Shown piece after piece: positions 18,088-26,233 of a stretch of 64,000 nt of DNA. The translations under genes and the position numbers were made by a program. Source of the DNA: Pseudomonas trivialis (GTDB lineage: Bacteria; Pseudomonadota; Gammaproteobacteria; Pseudomonadales; Pseudomonadaceae); contig NZ_JYLK01000003.1 of NCBI RefSeq assembly GCF_001439805.1, positions 62,001-126,000 on the forward strand. The letters are read 5' to 3'. Each line of letters begins with the position of its first letter. The first letter of the stretch is position 1. The notes under the pieces are model-generated. The model ran no database searches. It was given only the letters and a program-made list of their open reading frames with translations, and was not told the DNA's origin.

Positions 18088-19102
18088 CGGCCGACGTCTG
18101 CAGCAGCCGCGCCCGGTACTCGCCGGGCGTGGCATCGAACCAGCGACGAAATGCGCGGAAGAAGTTGCTCGGGTCGGCAAAGCCCAGCAGGTAGGCGATT
18201 TCCAGCAGAGTCATGCTCGGCTGCGCCAGGTACTGCTCGGCCAGTTCGCGACGGGTGTCGTCGAGCAGCGCCTGGAAACTGGTGCCCTCCTCCTGCAAGC
18301 GACGTTGCAAGGTGCGCTGTGAGAGGTGCAGGGTCTGGGCCACCACTTCACGCTTGGGTTCGCCCTGGGGCAGCAGGCGACACAGCACCTGGCGTGCCTT
18401 GTGGGTCACGCGGCTTTCGGAGAATCGCGCCAGGTACTCACCGGCAAAGCGGTCGTGCAGCAGCGCCATGGCCTCGTTGGCCGTGGGCAGCGGCGCGTCC
18501 ATGTCGGCGCGTTCAAAGATCAGCGCGTCATAGGGCGCATCGAACTCCAGGGGGGCGTGGAACGCTTGCCTGTAGGGCGCAAGATCCGTCGGCTGCGCGC
18601 CCTGCAACAACACCTTGCGCGGTTGCAGAGTGCGCCCGGTCAACCAGCCGCACAGCGCCAAGGCACTGGCCAGTGACGCTTCGGCGCTTTGCCGGGTGGG
18701 AGGGAGGTGGTCGCCATGCACGGTCAAAATCAGCGCATAACCTTCGGGTAAAAGCCTGAAACTCAAGTCAGCGCTTTCGGCAATGATGCGCTGGTAACGC
18801 ACCAGGCGCATGAAGCCTTCGGCCAGGGTGTTGCTGGACATCAGCGCATACCCGGCCACATGAAACGACGCCGGGCGCACCACCTTGCCCATGTTCAGTC
18901 CAATCGCCGGGTTGCCCGACAACTCCACCGCACGCTGCCACAGACGCGTCATCGAATCCTGCGGGAAACGTGCATCGGGGTCGCTGAGCGCGGCGTAGTC
19001 CAGGCCCAGTTGCCTGAACAAGGCACGGCAATCCAGGCCGTCCATTTCCAATGCCTTGACTATCCCCATCGCCCAGCTTGCAGAAGTTGTTCGTTCGCTC
19101 AT
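18044..19102 (-). CDS. AraC-family transcriptional regulator
   Basis: A 352-residue regulator. Residues about 20-200 form the arabinose-binding-like N-terminal domain found in OruR/ArgR-style AraC proteins. The C-terminal DNA-binding domain shows both helix-turn-helix elements: VVAQTLHLSQRTLQRRLQEEG (about 255-275) and LLEIAYLLGFADPSNFFRAF (about 303-322). Its 3' end overlaps trkH by 44 bases on the opposite strand. The next gene is divergent, with about 160 bases between. The target is unknown. Confidence 0.88.
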   Translation of the reverse strand: MSERTTSASWAMGIVKALEMDGLDCRALFRQLGLDYAALSDPDARFPQDSMTRLWQRAVELSGNPAIGLNMGKVVRPASFHVAGYALMSSNTLAEGFMRLVRYQRIIAESADLSFRLLPEGYALILTVHGDHLPPTRQSAEASLASALALCGWLTGRTLQPRKVLLQGAQPTDLAPYRQAFHAPLEFDAPYDALIFERADMDAPLPTANEAMALLHDRFAGEYLARFSESRVTHKARQVLCRLLPQGEPKREVVAQTLHLSQRTLQRRLQEEGTSFQALLDDTRRELAEQYLAQPSMTLLEIAYLLGFADPSNFFRAFRRWFDATPGEYRARLLQTSAVNDARTPECIEQRP

Positions 19103-19262
19103 GGCGTCTTCTTAATTAGGCTGGCTTGAACGGCAGCCAGGAAGCCAAGGATACTAAAGTGGCATCTATTGTCACTGGCTGTTACCACTGATCACTCTAG
19201 ACTCAATTAAGCTCCCCGCCGAACATCTGTTGGGCGATACAACAATCAAAGGGCCGTCGATC

Positions 19263-19574
19263 TTGGAAAATGTCAGGAAATTCACCAGTTTTGCCGAATT
19301 CTACCCGTACTACCTGCGTGAACATGGCAACAGCACCTGCCGCCGCCTGCACTTTATCGGCACCACGCTGGTGATCGGGATTCTGGCGTATGCCATTGGC
19401 AGAGGCTCATTGGCCCTGCTGATCGCCGTGCCGATTGCCGGCTACGGCTTTGCCTGGGTTGGCCACTTCTTCTTCGAAAAGAACCGTCCGGCAACCTTTC
19501 AGCATCCGTTCTACAGCTTGCTGGGGGATTTTGTGATGTACCGCGACATGATTCTGGGCAAGGTGCCCTTCTAG
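19263..19574 (+). CDS. DUF962 / Mpo1-like membrane protein
   Basis: A 103-residue protein of the DUF962 (yeast YGL010w/Mpo1-like) family. Family signatures are FAEFYPYYLREHGNSTCRRLHFIGTT and GHFFFEKNRPATFQHPFYSL, with two short membrane segments between. Conserved histidines suggest metal binding; in yeast Mpo1 is a dioxygenase of 2-hydroxy fatty acids. I choose a TTG start because it gives the usual family N-terminus and sits 9 bases behind AAAGGG. An upstream in-frame TTG (19230) is less likely. It is divergent from the AraC-type gene. Confidence 0.8.
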   Translation: MENVRKFTSFAEFYPYYLREHGNSTCRRLHFIGTTLVIGILAYAIGRGSLALLIAVPIAGYGFAWVGHFFFEKNRPATFQHPFYSLLGDFVMYRDMILGKVPF

Positions 19575-19690
19575 CGGCGCAGCGATTTAATAGTCTGTTT
19601 GTCATTTACAGTGCTGTATCCTGCCAAGGCTTTTTGAGCGCGCGCAATTACCTGCGATTGAACAAACAGACTTTGCAAGGAGCGACGACG

Positions 19691-19819
19691 ATGCACGAGA
19701 TACCTAATCTCCCCTTCCCAAGCCTGCACGAAACTGAGCAGCCAACCCCGCAACAGGCCAGCGAGAAGCAGCCTGAAGCCAAACAAGCACAACCAGTGGC
19801 CAGCGAAAGCCAGGACTGA
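19691..19819 (+). CDS. Small hypothetical protein (42 aa), Pro/Gln-rich
   Basis: A 42-codon frame beginning MHEIPNLPFPSLHE, behind a strong AAGGAG site with good spacing. It is rich in P, E, Q and A, hydrophilic and probably disordered. The next small gene lies 71 bases downstream, beyond a strong stem-loop. I do not recognise it; the ribosome-binding site is the main support. Confidence 0.5.
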   Translation: MHEIPNLPFPSLHETEQPTPQQASEKQPEAKQAQPVASESQD

Positions 19820-19833
19820 CGCCGTACCAGACC

Positions 19834-19866
19834 GTGTGGAAAGCGCAATGTGAGCGCTTTCCACAC
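19834..19866. repeat. Perfect 13-bp stem-loop between two small genes
   Basis: GTGTGGAAAGCGC (19834-19846) pairs perfectly with GCGCTTTCCACAC (19854-19866) around a 7-base loop. There is no T-run, so it is not a classical terminator. It may separate or tune expression of the two flanking small genes, or bind a dimeric protein. Confidence 0.7.
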
Positions 19867-19890
19867 TGCCTGAACCATGAGATACCCGCC

Positions 19891-20076
19891 ATGACCGATC
19901 AATCCCCCACTACCACCCCCGACGCCGCCGTACTCGACACTGCCTTGCAGATGGTCGAGGTGTGGAACCGCCTCAGCGAAAACAAGCAAGCGCTATTGCT
20001 CAAGCGCTTCGGCACCCAGGAAAACGCACTCGCCGCCCTGGTCACCACGCAACTGCTGGCCCCTGCCAAACCCTGA
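19891..20076 (+). CDS. Small hypothetical protein (61 aa)
   Basis: A 61-residue frame starting MTDQSPTTTPDAAV. The central part (LQMVEVWNRLSENKQALLLKRFG) would form one or two amphipathic helices. There is no signal or membrane segment. The ribosome-binding site is weak (GAGATACCCGCC). The helical content and the compositional match to neighbouring genes suggest a real but unrecognised small cytoplasmic protein. Confidence 0.5.
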   Translation: MTDQSPTTTPDAAVLDTALQMVEVWNRLSENKQALLLKRFGTQENALAALVTTQLLAPAKP

Positions 20077-20170
20077 TCCCCGATTTTTTCTTTTTGCCAC
20101 CCTGCACAGGCGCAAGCATCGGTATCATTAGCAGCCTATCTTTACCTGCTGCGACAGTGGACCCTTTCCC

Positions 20171-21367
20171 ATGCCAGATACCCAGCGCCCCATGGCGGTC
20201 ACGCTGCAAGTTGTTTCCATCGTGCTGTTCACCTTTATCGGCTACCTGAACATCGGCATCCCCCTGGCCGTGCTGCCGGGCTATGTCCACAGCGAGCTGG
20301 GTTATGGCGCGGTCATCGCAGGGCTGGTGATCAGTGTGCAATACCTGGCTACCCTGCTGAGCCGACCCTACGCCGGACGCATGATCGACACCCTGGGCTG
20401 CAAGCGCGCGGTGCTGATCGGCATGGCCGGTTGTGGCTTGAGCGGTGTGTTCATGCTGCTCGCGGCGTGGCTTGCGAGCTTTCCGGCGCTCAGCCTGGCC
20501 AGCCTGTTTATCGGCCGGCTGGTGCTGGGCAGCGCCGAGAGCCTGGTCGGCTCGGGCGCCATCGGCTGGGGCATCGGCCGTGTGGGTGCGGCGAACACCG
20601 CCAAAGTCATCTCGTGGAACGGCATCGCCAGCTACGGTGCACTGGCCATCGGCGCGCCGTTGGGTGTGGTATTGGTCAGCCAGCTCGGGCTGTGGAGCAT
20701 GGGTGTCAGCATCATTTTGCTGGGGGCGTTGGGCGTGGCGCTGGGCTGGCGCAAGGAGGCAGTGCCGATTGTGGCCGGTGTGCGCCTGCCGTTCATGAAT
20801 GTACTGGGCCGGGTTTTCCCACACGGCTGCGCGCTGGCGTTGGGCTCTATCGGCTTTGGCACCATCGCCACCTTTATCACCTTGTACTACACCACCCAGC
20901 ATTGGGATAACGCGGTGTGGGCCCTGAGCCTGTTCGGTGCCAGCTTCATCGGCGCGCGGCTGTTGTTCGGCAACCTGATCAACCGCATTGGCGGTTTTCG
21001 CGTGGCGATTGCGTGCCTGTCGGTGGAAATTCTTGGCCTGCTGCTGTTATGGCTGGCGCCGGACGCGCAATGGGCACTGGCCGGCGCGGCGTTGAGCGGC
21101 TTCGGATTTTCCCTGGTGTTTCCGGCGTTGGGCGTGGAAGCGGTCAACCTGGTGCCAGCCTCCAGCCGTGGCTCTGCGGTGGGGGCCTACTCGCTGTTTA
21201 TCGACTTGTCGCTGGGCATTACCGGCCCGTTGGCAGGAGCCGTGGCGGCGGGGTTCGGTTTTGCCTCGATCTTCCTGTTCGCCGCGCTTGCCGCCCTGGG
21301 TGGCATGCTGCTGTGCCTGTACCTGTACCGCCAGGCACCCAAGGCCCGCGAAGCGCGCAACGCCTAG
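20171..21367 (+). CDS. Major facilitator superfamily transporter (YhhS-like)
   Basis: A 398-residue, 12-segment MFS transporter. The loop 2-3 motif is visible as [21 protein letters not shown] near residue 65, and the family's cytoplasmic centre lies around [11 protein letters not shown] at 194. It resembles the YhhS/YfcJ set of uncharacterised exporters. The substrate is unknown. The 3' end overlaps the convergent arfB gene by 4 bases. The nearby 5' region holds no regulator. Confidence 0.85.
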   Translation: MPDTQRPMAVTLQVVSIVLFTFIGYLNIGIPLAVLPGYVHSELGYGAVIAGLVISVQYLATLLSRPYAGRMIDTLGCKRAVLIGMAGCGLSGVFMLLAAWLASFPALSLASLFIGRLVLGSAESLVGSGAIGWGIGRVGAANTAKVISWNGIASYGALAIGAPLGVVLVSQLGLWSMGVSIILLGALGVALGWRKEAVPIVAGVRLPFMNVLGRVFPHGCALALGSIGFGTIATFITLYYTTQHWDNAVWALSLFGASFIGARLLFGNLINRIGGFRVAIACLSVEILGLLLLWLAPDAQWALAGAALSGFGFSLVFPALGVEAVNLVPASSRGSAVGAYSLFIDLSLGITGPLAGAVAAGFGFASIFLFAALAALGGMLLCLYLYRQAPKAREARNA

Positions 21368-21777
21368 AAGTCGACCTTGCCGCGCCCGGCCTTGATGCTG
21401 CCGCGCTTGGTCTTGGACTCCAGCCGACGCTTTTTCGAACCCAGCGTGGGCTTGGTGGGCCGGCGCTTCTTCTCGACCTTGGTGGCGCTCTGGATCAACT
21501 CCACGAGACGCTCCAGCGCATCGGCCCGGTTCTGTTCCTGGGTCCGGTATTGCTGGGCCTTGAGCACCAGCACGCCGTCACTGGTAATCCGACTGTCGCG
21601 CAGCGCCAGCAGGCGCTCCTTGTAGAATTCCGGCAACGACGACGCCGGAATATCAAAGCGCAGGTGCACCGCACTCGACACCTTGTTGACGTTCTGCCCA
21701 CCCGCGCCCTGGGCGCGAATTGCAGTCAGCTCGATCTCGGCGTCGGGGAGGTGGACGGTGTTGGAAATCACCAGCAT
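21364..21777 (-). CDS. arfB: Alternative ribosome-rescue factor / peptidyl-tRNA hydrolase ArfB
   Basis: A 137-residue class I release-factor-like protein (YaeJ). The catalytic GGQ motif is in [23 protein letters not shown] (about residues 25-27). The long basic C-terminal tail ([20 protein letters not shown]...) is the ArfB hallmark that enters the empty mRNA channel of stalled ribosomes. It releases nascent peptides from non-stop complexes. Convergent with, and overlapping by 4 bases, the MFS gene. Confidence 0.95.
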   Translation of the reverse strand: MLVISNTVHLPDAEIELTAIRAQGAGGQNVNKVSSAVHLRFDIPASSLPEFYKERLLALRDSRITSDGVLVLKAQQYRTQEQNRADALERLVELIQSATKVEKKRRPTKPTLGSKKRRLESKTKRGSIKAGRGKVDF

Positions 21778-22026
21778 TACTTGGAAACCTTAGGAAAACG
21801 GATAGGTCAGGTAGCTTACGGAATCGGAGCCTGGGCTCTACAGACCGCGCCCCTACCGAACAGTTTGGCATCGTTGACGCGAAACCCGTTCAACTCTGTA
21901 GCGCGCGGGATCGTAGCAGCCTACGGATTATCACGTGAAATATGGCGAAGTGCAGAAAATATGCAGCTACTTTCAATATTAGCTATATTTAGCACCTACA
22001 AGCATCCTCAACTGCGGGCTTTCTGC

Positions 22027-23283
22027 ATGTTAATCGAATTTTCTGTCAGTAATTTTCGTTCCTTTCGGGAGAAGCAGACCCTGTCGATGGTCGCTTCGCC
22101 TCGTTTGGGGAAGAAACAAAATGTTTTTGATCCAGAGGTGGCTGGAGAGGATTTTCCAAAGCTTCTGAAAGTGGCCGCTATTTATGGGCCAAACGCGTCG
22201 GGCAAATCGAATCTTGTAAAGGCCATTAACTTAATATCCGATCTGTTACATAAAAAGCCAGGTGACAGCCATTTAATCCCCGCTGATCCATTCCGCTTTG
22301 ATCGAGAGCTTGTAGACAAACCCAGCGAATTTGAAATGAACTTCATTCATGAAGGCACTCGCTTTCAATTCATATTAAAAACGACAGCCGAACGCATATT
22401 TGAAGAAACACTTTTCTTTTTCCCTAAAGGAAAAGAACATCTACTTTACTCAAGAAAACTTAGTTCCGAGACCGTTGAGAACTATACGTTTGGGGCATTG
22501 CTTGAAGGAGGCACCATCGTTCATGAAGCATGGAGAAGGCTAACCCCGCCTAACTCTTTATTCTTGGCGCAGGCGGTACTTAACAGCAGCGAAGACTTAC
22601 AACAACTGAAGTCACCTTATGAGTGGCTTAAAAACTCAAACATGTGTATTGGCCAAAATGGTATAACCACTTGGTCGATAGCATCTCGTTCAATGATGAT
22701 GCATAGTCCGGTGACAAAAAGTGCGTTACAAGACTTTCTTCAGCACCTAGATGTACCCATTACAGGGATACGTTTCGAAGAGAGTGAAAAATTTAAATCC
22801 GAAATAGGGCCAGCGTCTAAAATCAACGACTATGTAAAGCTAGTAGAAAGCGAAGCGAAAACAAAGCTCACGCACACCACAGCACTAGGCGACGCGGAGT
22901 TCGACTTCACCGAGGAGTCCGGAGGCACCCAAAACCTAATGGGCTTCTGGATTCCATGGCTTCACCTTCATGCAAAAAGTAGTGAAAAAGTAGTTGTCGT
23001 TGATGAACTCGACAGCAGTATCCATCCGAAAATTGTAGAACTATTAGTTGAAAATCACTTGGTCGCAGATAAAAAGTCTCAATTAATATTCACCACCCAC
23101 GACACGCACCTCATGAACACTAAACTTCTGCGACGAGACCAATTCTGGCTTACCGAGCGCGACGCAAATGGCGCAACCCAAGTATTTTCCATACACGACT
23201 TTCAAGGAAGAGGCAGTGAAGATATTGAAAAGCGTTATTACGAAGGTCGCTATCGCGGTTTGCCGATCTTGAGCAGGAGCTAA
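22027..23283 (+). CDS. RloA-type AAA ATPase of a two-gene defence module
   Basis: A 418-residue ABC/SMC-like ATPase of the AAA_15/AAA_21 (OLD/RloA) class. Walker A is AAIYGPNASGKSNLVKAI (about residues 52-69); the ABC-signature-like block is FTEESGGTQNLMGFW (about 297); Walker B is VVVVDELDSSIHP (about 323), followed by IFTTHDTHLMNT with the switch histidine. The N-terminus MLIEFSVSNFRSFREKQTL is typical of the family. It is 2 bases upstream of an RloB-type gene. ATPase plus TOPRIM pairs of this layout act as phage sensors and effectors in PARIS (AriA/AriB) and related systems. G+C is clearly lower by eye than in all neighbouring genes, suggesting horizontal transfer. Defence function here is inferred. 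Confidence 0.85.
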   Translation: MLIEFSVSNFRSFREKQTLSMVASPRLGKKQNVFDPEVAGEDFPKLLKVAAIYGPNASGKSNLVKAINLISDLLHKKPGDSHLIPADPFRFDRELVDKPSEFEMNFIHEGTRFQFILKTTAERIFEETLFFFPKGKEHLLYSRKLSSETVENYTFGALLEGGTIVHEAWRRLTPPNSLFLAQAVLNSSEDLQQLKSPYEWLKNSNMCIGQNGITTWSIASRSMMMHSPVTKSALQDFLQHLDVPITGIRFEESEKFKSEIGPASKINDYVKLVESEAKTKLTHTTALGDAEFDFTEESGGTQNLMGFWIPWLHLHAKSSEKVVVVDELDSSIHPKIVELLVENHLVADKKSQLIFTTHDTHLMNTKLLRRDQFWLTERDANGATQVFSIHDFQGRGSEDIEKRYYEGRYRGLPILSRS

Positions 23284-23285
23284 TA

Positions 23286-23912
23286 ATGGCTCGTACAGCT
23301 GACTCTTTCAGGAGAAGAGAGCCCAGGTTTCAACAGCAACCCACTGTGTTGGTCATCTGTGAGGACTTGCAGTCCAGCAAGGTTTATCTGGAAGATGCAG
23401 CCATGCACTTTCGATCCCACGCAGAGATAGAAATCATGCACTGTGGCGTCACCCATCCAAAGGGAATTGTGGAGTACGCCATTGAACGTCAGCGCAAGTT
23501 CGACAAGGTCTTTTGTGCCATCGACCGTGACACGCATGAGTCCTTTGATGAGGCTATACGGCTGTCAAAAGCACACGACAAGATAACTGTCATCGCCTCT
23601 TACCCCTGCTTTGAATATTGGCTACTGCTGCACTTTGGCTACACCCGGAAACCCTATTCGCGGTCAGGAAAGTACTCTGCAGGCGATCAGGTCGGCGCAG
23701 ATCTGAGAGACAAACCAGGAATGGCTGATTACGCCAAATCAGGCCTGAAAGGCTATTTTAAGATGCTTGCAGGCGAGAAATTCGAAAGCGCGCGAAAGCA
23801 CTCACCGAGAAGCCTGGCGGACGCCATGAAGAGCGGCGACAGAAACCCAAGCACCGAAATTCACTTGCTGATGGATGAGTTCGAAGCCCTCTCAAAACCA
23901 AAAGCCTTATAA
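23286..23912 (+). CDS. RloB-type TOPRIM-like partner protein
   Basis: A 208-residue RloB-like protein. The TOPRIM-like acidic sites are visible: Glu in VLVICEDLQSSKVYLED (about residue 26) and the DxD of VFCAIDRDTHESF (about residue 80). The family's diagnostic block SYPCFEYWLLLHFGYT is at about 113-128 (commonly SNPCFELWLLLHF). In ATPase-TOPRIM defence pairs this subunit is the toxic nuclease released by the ATPase on phage infection. The start ATG lies 2 bases after the ATPase stop codon, so translation is coupled. A shared terminator follows. Confidence 0.85.
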   Translation: MARTADSFRRREPRFQQQPTVLVICEDLQSSKVYLEDAAMHFRSHAEIEIMHCGVTHPKGIVEYAIERQRKFDKVFCAIDRDTHESFDEAIRLSKAHDKITVIASYPCFEYWLLLHFGYTRKPYSRSGKYSAGDQVGADLRDKPGMADYAKSGLKGYFKMLAGEKFESARKHSPRSLADAMKSGDRNPSTEIHLLMDEFEALSKPKAL

Positions 23913-23938
23913 AAAACCCGACTTAGCGTCGGGTTTTT
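23911..23938. terminator. Terminator between rloB-like gene and permease (bidirectional)
   Basis: AAAAAACCCGAC and GTCGGGTTTTT form a stem around TTAGC with A/T runs on both sides, so it can serve both convergent genes. Confidence 0.9.
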
Positions 23939-23953
23939 CCAAGACCAGCTATT

Positions 23954-25375
23954 TCACTTTACAACCGAAACTGCCGCCATTCGTCGCTCCCGCGCCGCCC
24001 GCTTGTTCTTGATGCCATAGCACAGGCCCATGAAGGCCACCCACACCGGAATCGCATACACCGACACCTGAATCCCCGGAATCATCAGCATGATCACCAG
24101 GATAAACACCACAAACGCCAGGCAGATGTAATTGCCATACGGATACCACAGCGCCTTGAACAAAGGCACCTGGCCGGTACGGTCCATATGCTGGCGGAAT
24201 TTGATGTGGGAGTAGCTAATCATCGCCCAGTTGATCACCAACGTGGCCACCACCAGCGACATCAGCAACTCCAGGGCGTGTTGCGGGATGAAGTAGTTCA
24301 TCAGCACCGCCACCAGGGTGACCGCCGCCGAAGCGAGGATCGCGCGCACCGGCACGCCGCGCTTGTCGATCTTCGCCAGGGCCTTGGGGGCATCGCCCTG
24401 TTCGGCCATGCCCAGCAGCATGCGGCTGTTGCAGTAGGTGCCGCTGTTGTACACCGACAATGCCGCGGTCAGCACCACGAAGTTGAGGATGTGCGCCGCC
24501 GTGTTGCTGCCCAGCATCGAGAACACCTGCACGAACGGGCTGCCGCTGTAGGGGTCGCCGGACGCGTTGAGGGTGGCCAGCAGGCTGTCCCAGGGTGTCA
24601 GCGACAACAGCACCACCAGCGCACCGATGTAGAAAATCAGAATGCGGTAAATCACCTGGTTGATCGCCTTGGGGATCACGGTGCGCGGCTGGTCGGCTTC
24701 GGCGGCGGTAAAGCCGAGCATTTCCAGGCCACCGAAGGAGAACATGATGATCGCCATGGCCATCACCAACCCGCCCACGCCATGGGGGAAGAAACCGCCG
24801 TGCTCCCACAGGTTGCTCACCGAGGCCTGCGGGCCGCCGCTGCCGCTGACCAGCAGGTAGCTGCCCAGAGCGATCATGCCGACAATCGCCACCACCTTGA
24901 TGATCGCGAACCAGAACTCGGCCTCACCAAAGACTTTGACGTTGGCCAGGTTGATCAGGTTGATCAGCACGAAGAACGCCGCCGCCGAGACCCAGGTCGG
25001 GATTTCCGGCCACCAGTAGTGCACGTACTTGCCAACGGCCGTCAGCTCCGACATGCCCACCAGAATGTACAGAATCCAGCAGTTCCAGCCCGACAGGAAG
25101 CCGGCGAAACCGCCCCAGTAGGTGTGGGCAAAGTGACTGAAGGAGCCGGCCACCGGCTCCTCGACGATCATCTCGCCGAGCTGGCGCATGATCATGAAGG
25201 CGATGAAGCCGCAGATGGCATAACCCAGGATCATCGACGGGCCGGCGGACTTGAGCACGCCGGCCGAGCCCAGGAACAGCCCGGTGCCGATGGCGCCACC
25301 GAGGGCGATTAACTGGATATGGCGATTTTTCAGGCCGCGTTTCAGCTCGCCTGACGGGGAATGGGGTTCACTCAT
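23954..25375 (-). CDS. Amino acid permease (AroP/ProY-like, APC family)
   Basis: A 473-residue, 12-segment amino acid:proton symporter. Signatures are LKRGLKNRHIQLIALGGAIGTGLFLGS at the N-terminus (residues 12-38) and EEPVAGSFSHFAHTYWG, typical of the AroP/PheP/ProY/AnsP branch. I start at MSEPHSPSGELKRG, consistent with the family; upstream in-frame codons would add an odd 32-residue extension. The exact substrate (aromatic amino acids, proline or GABA-like) cannot be decided from the sequence. It is convergent with the RloAB pair. Confidence 0.87.
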   Translation of the reverse strand: MSEPHSPSGELKRGLKNRHIQLIALGGAIGTGLFLGSAGVLKSAGPSMILGYAICGFIAFMIMRQLGEMIVEEPVAGSFSHFAHTYWGGFAGFLSGWNCWILYILVGMSELTAVGKYVHYWWPEIPTWVSAAAFFVLINLINLANVKVFGEAEFWFAIIKVVAIVGMIALGSYLLVSGSGGPQASVSNLWEHGGFFPHGVGGLVMAMAIIMFSFGGLEMLGFTAAEADQPRTVIPKAINQVIYRILIFYIGALVVLLSLTPWDSLLATLNASGDPYSGSPFVQVFSMLGSNTAAHILNFVVLTAALSVYNSGTYCNSRMLLGMAEQGDAPKALAKIDKRGVPVRAILASAAVTLVAVLMNYFIPQHALELLMSLVVATLVINWAMISYSHIKFRQHMDRTGQVPLFKALWYPYGNYICLAFVVFILVIMLMIPGIQVSVYAIPVWVAFMGLCYGIKNKRAARERRMAAVSVVK

Positions 25376-26022
25376 GGATAGGCTCTCACGCAAGGTTTGA
25401 TGATGTTGAATGCAGGTTGCTGCCTTGAAGTACCGCCTCAAGCAGCGCCGCTCAAACCCCAGCGCAGGCACCAGGAGTACAGCGTCGTTCTAACGGTCAT
25501 GCGTCACCTGTTTGTTTTTATCTGTGACGAAATCGAACCCGCCAGGCTCGTGGCCGGACGGAGTGATCGGGGTGGGTAAACCCCGGTTCTTGGCCTTGTG
25601 CGTGGTATACGCGAGGCGGTCACAGTAAAACGCGGGGCATTGTACACCGCTCGCCCGCTTCGGCACGCCCCAGGAAGGTGCGCGCGACAATCTGTCAGCC
25701 AATCCTTACAGCCCAGGCACACGGCTGAAGGACCGGGCATAAGCGTAAATCTATCGTTACAACCCGGAAAGCCTGCGTTACAGCGAGGTTTTTGGGTAGT
25801 TTACGAAAAATTGTCGGTTTGGGAATTTCCGAAGAATCGGTTCAGCCAATTGCCTGTTTTTTCTGCATAAACCTTTTTCCGAAAAAAACCGAAGAAAAAA
25901 TCCAAATGAAACCGTGTCAATAAATATTTTGCATTTTGAAACACTCTCTCCTAGGTTCATTCCACTTGCCAGCGAAGCCCGTTGGCAAGCGTTCTCAAAC
26001 AACGTCCTCTAGGAGATACACC
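25376..26022. other. Long non-coding stretch before the peptide gene
   Basis: Almost 650 bases without a convincing gene. The left part (25376-25700) has normal G+C and should hold the permease promoter. The right part (about 25785-25950) is strikingly A/T-rich and likely holds the peptide-gene promoter; no clear -35/-10 pair could be fixed. An inverted repeat, CTTGCCA-N11-TGGCAAG, lies at 25965-25989, in the leader of the peptide gene. Confidence 0.5.
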
Positions 26023-26160
26023 ATGCAAGCACTGGAAAAAGACCTGGAAACTGAACTGCAACTTGACGATTGGTTTGAAGCGCCGACCCATGAGGCCGCC
26101 GTTGAAATGATGCAAGCCGACGCCGTTGTGCCATTCGGCACCGCGATGTGGCCGTTCTAA
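26023..26160 (+). CDS. 45-residue putative precursor peptide
   Basis: A 45-codon frame behind a strong site (TAGGAGATACACC before ATG). The first 26 residues are acidic and helix-prone (MQALEKDLETELQLDDWFEA). The last 14 are uncharged and hydrophobic, ending VVPFGTAMWPF, with P, G, M, W and two F. This leader/core-like polarity is typical of RiPP precursors. It has no signal peptide. A 26-base perfect palindrome and then an M29-metallopeptidase-like gene follow within 73 bases, so the enzyme may act on this peptide. I know of no named family; the role is inferred. Confidence 0.6.
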   Translation: MQALEKDLETELQLDDWFEAPTHEAAVEMMQADAVVPFGTAMWPF

Positions 26161-26176
26161 TACCCGGCAGGCATTC

Positions 26177-26202
26177 GGCAGGTGCCGTGCACGGCACCTG
26201 CC
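26177..26202. repeat. 26-base perfect palindrome between peptide and peptidase genes
   Basis: GGCAGGTGCCGTG followed directly by its complement CACGGCACCTGCC. In RNA it would form a very stable hairpin, with the central bases forming the loop. It has no long T-run. Such a hairpin directly behind a precursor gene often attenuates transcription or protects the upstream mRNA, giving more peptide than enzyme. Confidence 0.85.
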
Positions 26203-26233
26203 CCCTTACCCAAGGCACAGAAGGACACACGTC

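Noticed and set aside
20917..22026. In-frame extension upstream of the RloA-type ATPase
   Set aside because: It runs through the MFS and arfB genes in a wrong frame. The family N-terminus MLIEFSVSNFRSF begins at 22027.
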